Translations under genes and position numbers: made by a program
The notes under the pieces: model-generated
What the model was told of the DNA's origin: nothing
What the model saw: the letters and a program-made list of their open reading frames with translations, nothing else
Databases searched by the model: none
Part shown: piece after piece, positions 7,124 through 10,573 of the stretch
Layout: each line of letters starts with the position of its first letter
How positions within the stretch are numbered: position 1 is the first letter of the stretch
NCBI GenBank assembly: GCA_028565635.1
Contig: JAOXYB010062290.1
Location: 1 to 10,573, forward strand
Length of the DNA: 10,573 nt
DNA from: Phoronis ovalis
Lineage: Eukaryota; Phoronida; Phoronidae
Direction: 5' to 3'

Positions 7124-7490
7124 TTAGATTGAGTCGATCATGGAGAGTGATGATAGTGACAGAACAGCAAAATTATTACTGGTAAACCATGTGTATGAGC
7201 TAATTGGAGATGAATGATTTGGTCTCCCACATTTACAACATATCCACGAAGTACTTGCATTATGAAGAGCATCATATACTTCACTTGACATACTAAGACA
7301 TGATACCTTATACTGCAACAACCACAACACACTGCACGCTGTTTACATGAGACATTGTTATCGCAAAGGCCACATGGGTATCTACTATGTTGTTCAGAAG
7401 TATTTGTAGTATGAGTTATCTCACATGATGATTGTATGTTTACTTGGTCTTGTGCCTGATGGGACGGATTTGTTTGAGATCTCCTGCCAT
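7124..7490 (-). pseudogene. LINE-encoded PHD-type zinc finger fragment
   Basis: Reading leftward, YPCGLCDNNVSCKQRAVCCG (about 7380-7320), RYHVLVC, then in a shifted frame MSSEVYDALHNASTSWICCK and CGRPN (to about 7217) give the spacing CxxC, CxxC, HxxC, WxCxxC of a C4HC3 PHD finger. It is followed directly by the endonuclease, an order known in invertebrate LINEs whose ORF carries a PHD finger that may bind chromatin or nucleic acid. The frame can be read upstream to about 7500 with low-complexity sequence. A single frameshift near 7280 breaks it. Confidence 0.75.
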
Positions 7491-7499
7491 AAGCAATAA

Positions 7500-7934
7500 C
7501 AGATATAACTAGGACACAGGTGATGTAGATTGGTAATTGTTATACCTACTTGGCTTCTTACACCAATTTAAAGTAGCTGTGTAGAAGGCTAGTTCTTTTC
7601 CATTTGGAGAATGCGAACCAGCTGTTGAAGGTCTTGTTAATGATACTGCTGGATGCCATGATATATCTCTATGGTGCACGTCGTTGATATCGAGAGTTTT
7701 AATTCTAGTGATGAACACTAGGGCTAGTGCCAATGTTCCGGATAATAAGGTAAATCTTGGAGGACGAGTCTTTGACCTCATTTTTACGTGGCTAATTAAT
7801 ACAAATATTTTAGTATGTATAGTAAAAGAATTGAAGGATCTCACCACTAATGTCTTTCTGCTTCCACATGTTTCACTCCAAGGATGTTACTGACCATTCA
7901 GACTTGGTGGTCAAAGTTGAACTAGACAACTTCG
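7500..7934 (-). other. Unassigned region with a 112-codon minus ORF
   Basis: A minus-strand open frame (7847-7509) is the longest in this part and sits just upstream of the PHD piece, so it may be the leader or ORF1 part of the same LINE. I recognise no domain, and its composition is not clearly protein-like. I do not call it a gene. Confidence 0.3.
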
Positions 7935-8079
7935 CTATTTTTGTTTATCATTGAGATTCACCAGCTTCAGAGAAATAGTCAAACTTGATAGAAAACACTC
8001 CAGAAAAGTCCATGCTGGGGCAACTAGATTTGTAGCAGGTGTACAAAGCTGGGCCCCTAGATGCCTGATTTCCACAAAG

Positions 8080-8160
8080 AAGAGCGCATGAGATGTACAA
8101 CAGACTACATGTGCATGCGCAAAATCAGGATAATAGGATCTCCTATTGGTGAAATAATAC
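8080..8160 (+). promoter_or_regulatory. Candidate CDC20 promoter motifs (NRF1-like, inverted CCAAT)
   Basis: GCATGCGCA at 8113-8121 fits an NRF1 site, and GCGCATG occurs at 8084-8090. An inverted CCAAT box (ATTGG, 8145-8149) lies 24 bases further on, overlapping a small palindrome ATAGGATCTCCTAT (8133-8146). CCAAT boxes are common in G2/M promoters such as CDC20 of vertebrates. The distance to the start codon is about 490 bases. The assignment is tentative. Confidence 0.3.
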
Positions 8161-8634
8161 ACTCCCCTATTTGTGATTCTTTTAGAGTCTCTCTTACTGT
8201 ATCAAAAGCTCTCACATAATGTATATCTTACGCAGGCTTGGTTTTTGTGATATATGCAATGAAAATTGATAGTTTATCTGTTATTGTCAAAAGTTGTATG
8301 AATTTTTTTTTTTTTTTTGATACCACATATTGAAAATAAAAGCTGATTACATTATGAGATACATATATAACTTTGATTTTAAATGCATTTCATATAAATG
8401 CTGCTAAAGTCTTCTTATAGTATATTGCTCTTTTCAGAGCTCAAAAGTTCTAAGAATTTGCAAAGTCTGAATTAGTGTGAAATGAGTTGCTTTCGAACAT
8501 TTATATAATGGAAGTATAAGTATGAATAAGAAGTGAAATTCATAGTAATTATGCCATCTTAGTGCCACTTTCTATAGCTAACTTATGTATGTGTATCTGT
8601 ATCATTCCAGAGCACTTATATAGATATTTTAAAG
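8161..8634 (+). other. CDC20 5' flank / putative 5' UTR
   Basis: AT-rich sequence with a T16 tract at 8303-8318 and no ORF. A good acceptor (TATCATTCCAG, ending 8610) lies 24 bases before the start codon, so exon 1 may begin at 8611 with an upstream non-coding exon somewhere to the left. Confidence 0.4.
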
Positions 8635-8764
8635 ATGTCACACTTTAATTTTGAAAATTGTGTGAATGAATTGACGAAAATGGATGCCCCAGTGCAAGGG
8701 CCACTAATGAGGTGGCAACGGAAAGCCCTAGAAGCTGGAGTCAGACATTTAACAACAACTGACG
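8635..8764 (+). CDS. CDC20: CDC20 coding exon 1
   Basis: It encodes 43 residues plus one base. The ATG context is AAAG-ATG-T. The donor is GACG|GTAAAC, phase 1. Motifs seen: FNFE, LTKMDAP, RWQRKALEAG; RKAL fits a minimal RxxL pattern, though use as a degron is not implied. Reading through the donor instead would add about 23 unrelated residues before a stop at 8833-8835. Confidence 0.9.
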
Positions 8765-10155
8765 GTAAACTTATACAATATTTTATATGTCCACAATTAT
8801 TTGCACCTTTAACAGTCTGTTCACACTCAGTTTAACTTCTTCATCTATGATAACTTTGTTGAAAAAGCACAAGATGTCGAATTGGTGGTGATTTGTCACT
8901 AATTCACCTTCTGTCCAATTAAACAGAAAATAATAAATGTTTGAGATGAATTATAAATATCACCATACTTAAACCTTTTCGGGATCCTAATTTTTTTTCA
9001 CACTTGGCCTTTAAGTTAAACACCACTATGAATGAAGAAGTAGAGCCAAGCCCTGTTAATAAATTTTGATTCTAGGCCATTTGTCCCCCCCCCCCCCCCG
9101 GCCATTTGCGCCCCAGTTATTTTGCCCTCCTGGCCATTTACCCCTTGGTTATTTTGCTCCCTGACCATTTGCCACTTTTTACAGGAAATAATTTATCAGA
9201 TGTTTAAATTGTACATGCTTTAATTATAAACCTCAAATGCAATGACTTTCACACATTTAAAAAACATAGGAAAAAGTTGATTAAAGGCCCTTTAACTAGG
9301 GTTAAGTATTTTTAACAAAATTAACAGATGAATTGTAAACGTCCAGGAAATGATTTTCACACCTTTAAAAAAACATAGGTAAAAAAGCGGATTAAAGGAC
9401 CTGTAACTAGGATTATGTATCTTTAACAAAATTAACAGATGAATTATAAATATAAAAGACAATGATTTTCACACCTCTAGGAACAAACATAGGAAAAAGC
9501 AGATTAAAGGCCCTTTAACTGGGATAATGCATAAAGACACTAGTTCATGCATTCCTGCAAAAAAAAAGAAAAAAGAATGTCTAGGTAATCATTATTTGTG
9601 TAATACTATTCTGTACTGGTTATAATATGTTTATAACGCTCTCACTATGGTAAAACGTATATTATTTTGTAAATTTTGACTTTCAAAAACTTCATAAAAA
9701 TGTTTTATTACATTTTCTATCAAAGGGGGTAAATGGCCTAAAATGTACATTTTAAATGGTTGTTTGAGTAACCTGGTGAGAATTGCGGGGGAATTCTGTA
9801 TGCAAACACAACAAATGTGTTAATTCTTATGGAAGAAACTGGCAGATTACAAAAACATGCCCTTTATCCACCGATTGGATCCGTGTTACCATATATTAAC
9901 TCAAAGCTATAAATGCAAGTGACCGTTTCTGTTGTTAACATTGTCACTGTTAGGCATTTTTTAAATGTAATATGTAGGATCCTTGTCGCCTTTGAGACCA
10001 AAGTCAGCCTCAAGAAGAACACCACTAAAGTCAGGTAGCACTCCACAGAGCTCAAAGTACACACCAAAGACACCAGGAAAAACACCAGGAAAAAGCAAAA
10101 AAAGTTCAAAAACACCAACAAAGAAAACACCTAACACACCTCATGTACAAGACAG
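8635..10155 (+). CDS. CDC20: CDC20/Fizzy, APC/C activator, N-terminal two coding exons, partial
   Basis: CDC20 binds the anaphase-promoting complex and its substrates in mitosis and is the target of the spindle checkpoint. Exons 8635-8764 and 9978-10155 join in phase 1 (split glycine codon 44) and give 102 complete residues plus two bases of an arginine. Residues 1-36 (MSHFNFENCVNELTKMDAP, then RWQRKALEAG) match the conserved CDC20 opening F.FE..L..L..LDAP...RWQRK. Exon 2 is a basic Ser/Thr tail with KTPGKTPGK, as in vertebrate CDC20, and ends QDR, exactly where DR[YF]IP.R (the C-box that contacts the APC/C) begins; the rest is on exon 3 outside the window. The related activator FZR1/CDH1 has a different N-terminus. 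The seven WD40 repeats, about 400 more residues, lie to the right. Confidence 0.92.
8765..9072 (+). other. CDC20 intron 1, left part
   Basis: AT-rich intron sequence after the GTAAAC donor. No ORF, RNA gene or clear repeat is seen before the TA-flanked element begins at 9075. Confidence 0.6.
9085..9099 (+). repeat. C15 homopolymer
   Basis: Fifteen cytosines occur between two GGCCATTT copies in the left end of the element. In an AT-rich intron this is striking and likely length-variable. Its complement is a G15 run, able in principle to form a G-quadruplex. Confidence 0.9.
9241..9540 (+). repeat. Tandem repeat of ~110 bp, three copies
   Basis: Units begin at AATGACTTTCACAC (9241), AATGATTTTCACACC (9349) and AATGATTTTCACACCTC (9461), a period of 108-112 bases. 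Each contains ACATAGG, a GATTAAAGG(C/A)CC(T)(G/T)TAACT(A/G)GG segment and, in the first two, TTTAACAAAATTAACAGATG. A partial unit precedes the first (about 9190-9240). Copies differ at several percent of sites, so the array is old. Confidence 0.8.
9741..9977 (+). other. CDC20 intron 1, right part
   Basis: Plain AT-rich intron ending at the acceptor TGTAATATGTAG. The polypyrimidine tract is weak and A-interrupted. No coding evidence on either strand: a minus frame crossing 9864-10130 is only the antisense of the low-complexity CDC20 exon 2. Confidence 0.6.
9978..10155 (+). CDS. CDC20: CDC20 coding exon 2 (TP-rich tail)
   Basis: The exon runs from the acceptor ATGTAG|GA to the donor GACAG|GTAACA, phase 1 in and phase 2 out. 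It encodes 58 residues rich in Lys, Ser, Thr and Pro, with eight TP sites (RTP, STP, YTP, four KTP, NTP) and one SP. This matches the CDK-phosphorylated N-terminal tail of CDC20, where phosphorylation restrains APC/C activation. Exon identity rests on phase agreement with exon 1, the TPGKTPGK match and the terminal DR of the C-box. Confidence 0.9.
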
Positions 10156-10446
10156 GTAACAGGAAAAGAGTTTTTAACGATGCTATGTAATAGCTAATCG
10201 CTTATGCAGTTCACATGGTCATATGTGTATGTTTTTTATGTAATCAGTTAAATATTGATCTCTCAGCTTAAATTGGAGATTGTTTTTTCCAATTTTGCTT
10301 AGATATGTTGAAGGTTGTGTATTGCAGGCTTTCTGTTGTGAATTTTAGCAATTTGGGAAGACGTTTTGCAGAAAATTGACAAAAAACAAAATTTCAATGT
10401 TATTTCATTATTGAGCCTTGTAAAATAGTCTTTTGTCAGTGTCATT

Positions 10447-10473
10447 GTACCCCCAGCAGTAGGCTGGAGGTAC
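10447..10473. repeat. 11-bp-stem hairpin
   Basis: GTACCCCCAGC (10447-10457) and GCTGGAGGTAC (10463-10473) pair with one mismatch across an AGTAG loop. Confidence 0.75.
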
Positions 10474-10492
10474 TTTGGATTTACCCTGTAAC

Positions 10493-10508
10493 CGCAGCGT
10501 CCGCTGCG
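10493..10508. repeat. 7-bp-stem hairpin
   Basis: CGCAGCG (10493-10499) and CGCTGCG (10502-10508) are perfect reverse complements with a 2-base spacer (TC), 19 bases right of the preceding hairpin. Confidence 0.7.
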
Positions 10509-10573
10509 TCAAATTCACTGTTATCGAGATATCTCAAGAAGGCAATGTGATATCCATTTGAAACTTAAATCGT

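Larger units (their letters stand above)
9073..9740. mobile_element. TA-flanked, TIR-bounded non-autonomous element in CDC20 intron 1
   Basis: GGCCATTTGTCCCCC at 9075 faces the inverse GGGGGTAAATGGCC ending at 9738, and a TA dinucleotide abuts each end (9073-9074, 9739-9740). GGCCATTT recurs inside the left end at 9100, 9132 and (as GACCATTT) 9163, spaced 25-32 bases and separated by GTTATTTTGC. The interior holds a ~110-bp tandem array and AT-rich sequence with no ORF. The TA flank fits a Tc1/mariner-type target, but the TIRs are only ~15 bases and no transposase is present, so class is uncertain. Confidence 0.65.
10156..10573 (+). other. CDC20 intron 2 (partial) with structured right end
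   Basis: AT-rich intron up to about 10440, followed by GC-richer sequence with two hairpins (10447-10473 and 10493-10508) and a perfect 10-base palindrome GAGATATCTC (10525-10534). The change in composition and ordered hairpins suggest that a dispersed repeat begins near 10440 and leaves the window. No exon with the rest of the C-box is seen. Confidence 0.5.

Noticed and set aside
7509-7847. 112-codon minus-strand ORF
   Set aside because: No domain was recognised and it lies in LINE-rich sequence. It was kept only as an unassigned region, not called as a gene.
8303-8318. T16 tract as the poly(A) tail of a minus-strand retrocopy
   Set aside because: No coding or SINE body was recognised to its right, and no target-site duplication was seen.
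9241-9540. CRISPR-like array
   Set aside because: The repeats are ~110 bp, contiguous and diverged, with no repeat/spacer alternation, in an animal intron.
9864-10130. 88-codon minus-strand ORF rich in Phe, Leu and Val
   Set aside because: It is antisense to CDC20 exon 2; the hydrophobic run is the complement of Lys/Thr/Pro codons, so it is not a membrane protein.

Overview
This is an AT-rich metazoan nuclear window: intron-split genes, GT/AG splice sites, low coding density and many decayed transposons. The repeat types and AT content suggest an invertebrate. A bivalve or other mollusc is plausible, but I cannot fix the species. Most ORFs of 60-100 codons are chance frames in introns or repeats.

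Two real protein genes lie head to head. On the minus strand (2147 down to 530, running off the left edge) are the first four coding exons of the cohesin subunit SA/stromalin (STAG family). On the plus strand (8635 to 10155, running off the right edge) are the first two coding exons of CDC20/Fizzy, the mitotic activator of the anaphase-promoting complex. Exon phases match and joined reading frames stay open in both. One product holds sister chromatids together; the other triggers their separation.

The roughly 6.5 kb between the two start codons is mostly non-coding. From left to right it holds:
- a region with degenerate duplications (2.96-3.14 kb) and a recurring TAGGGTCAT motif;
- a 39-bp perfect palindrome flanked by short direct repeats (about 3.68-3.73 kb);
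- a possible promoter zone with YY1-, E2F- and ETS-like sites (3.75-4.26 kb);
- a nested transposon (about 4.60-5.96 kb), in which a broken piggyBac element with intact TTAA ends sits inside a unit of a ~32-bp repeat array, itself enclosed by outer inverted repeats;
- a shredded non-LTR retrotransposon on the minus strand (about 6.0-7.5 kb) with PHD-finger, AP-type endonuclease and reverse-transcriptase C-terminal pieces;
- a stretch (7.5-8.6 kb) with few recognisable features and a possible CDC20 promoter near 8.1 kb.

CDC20 intron 1 carries a TA-flanked, TIR-bounded non-autonomous element (9075-9738) containing a C15 tract, ~31-bp subterminal repeats and three copies of a ~110-bp tandem repeat. 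Intron 2 starts at 10156 and has two strong adjacent hairpins near the right edge. No rRNA, tRNA or CRISPR array was seen.
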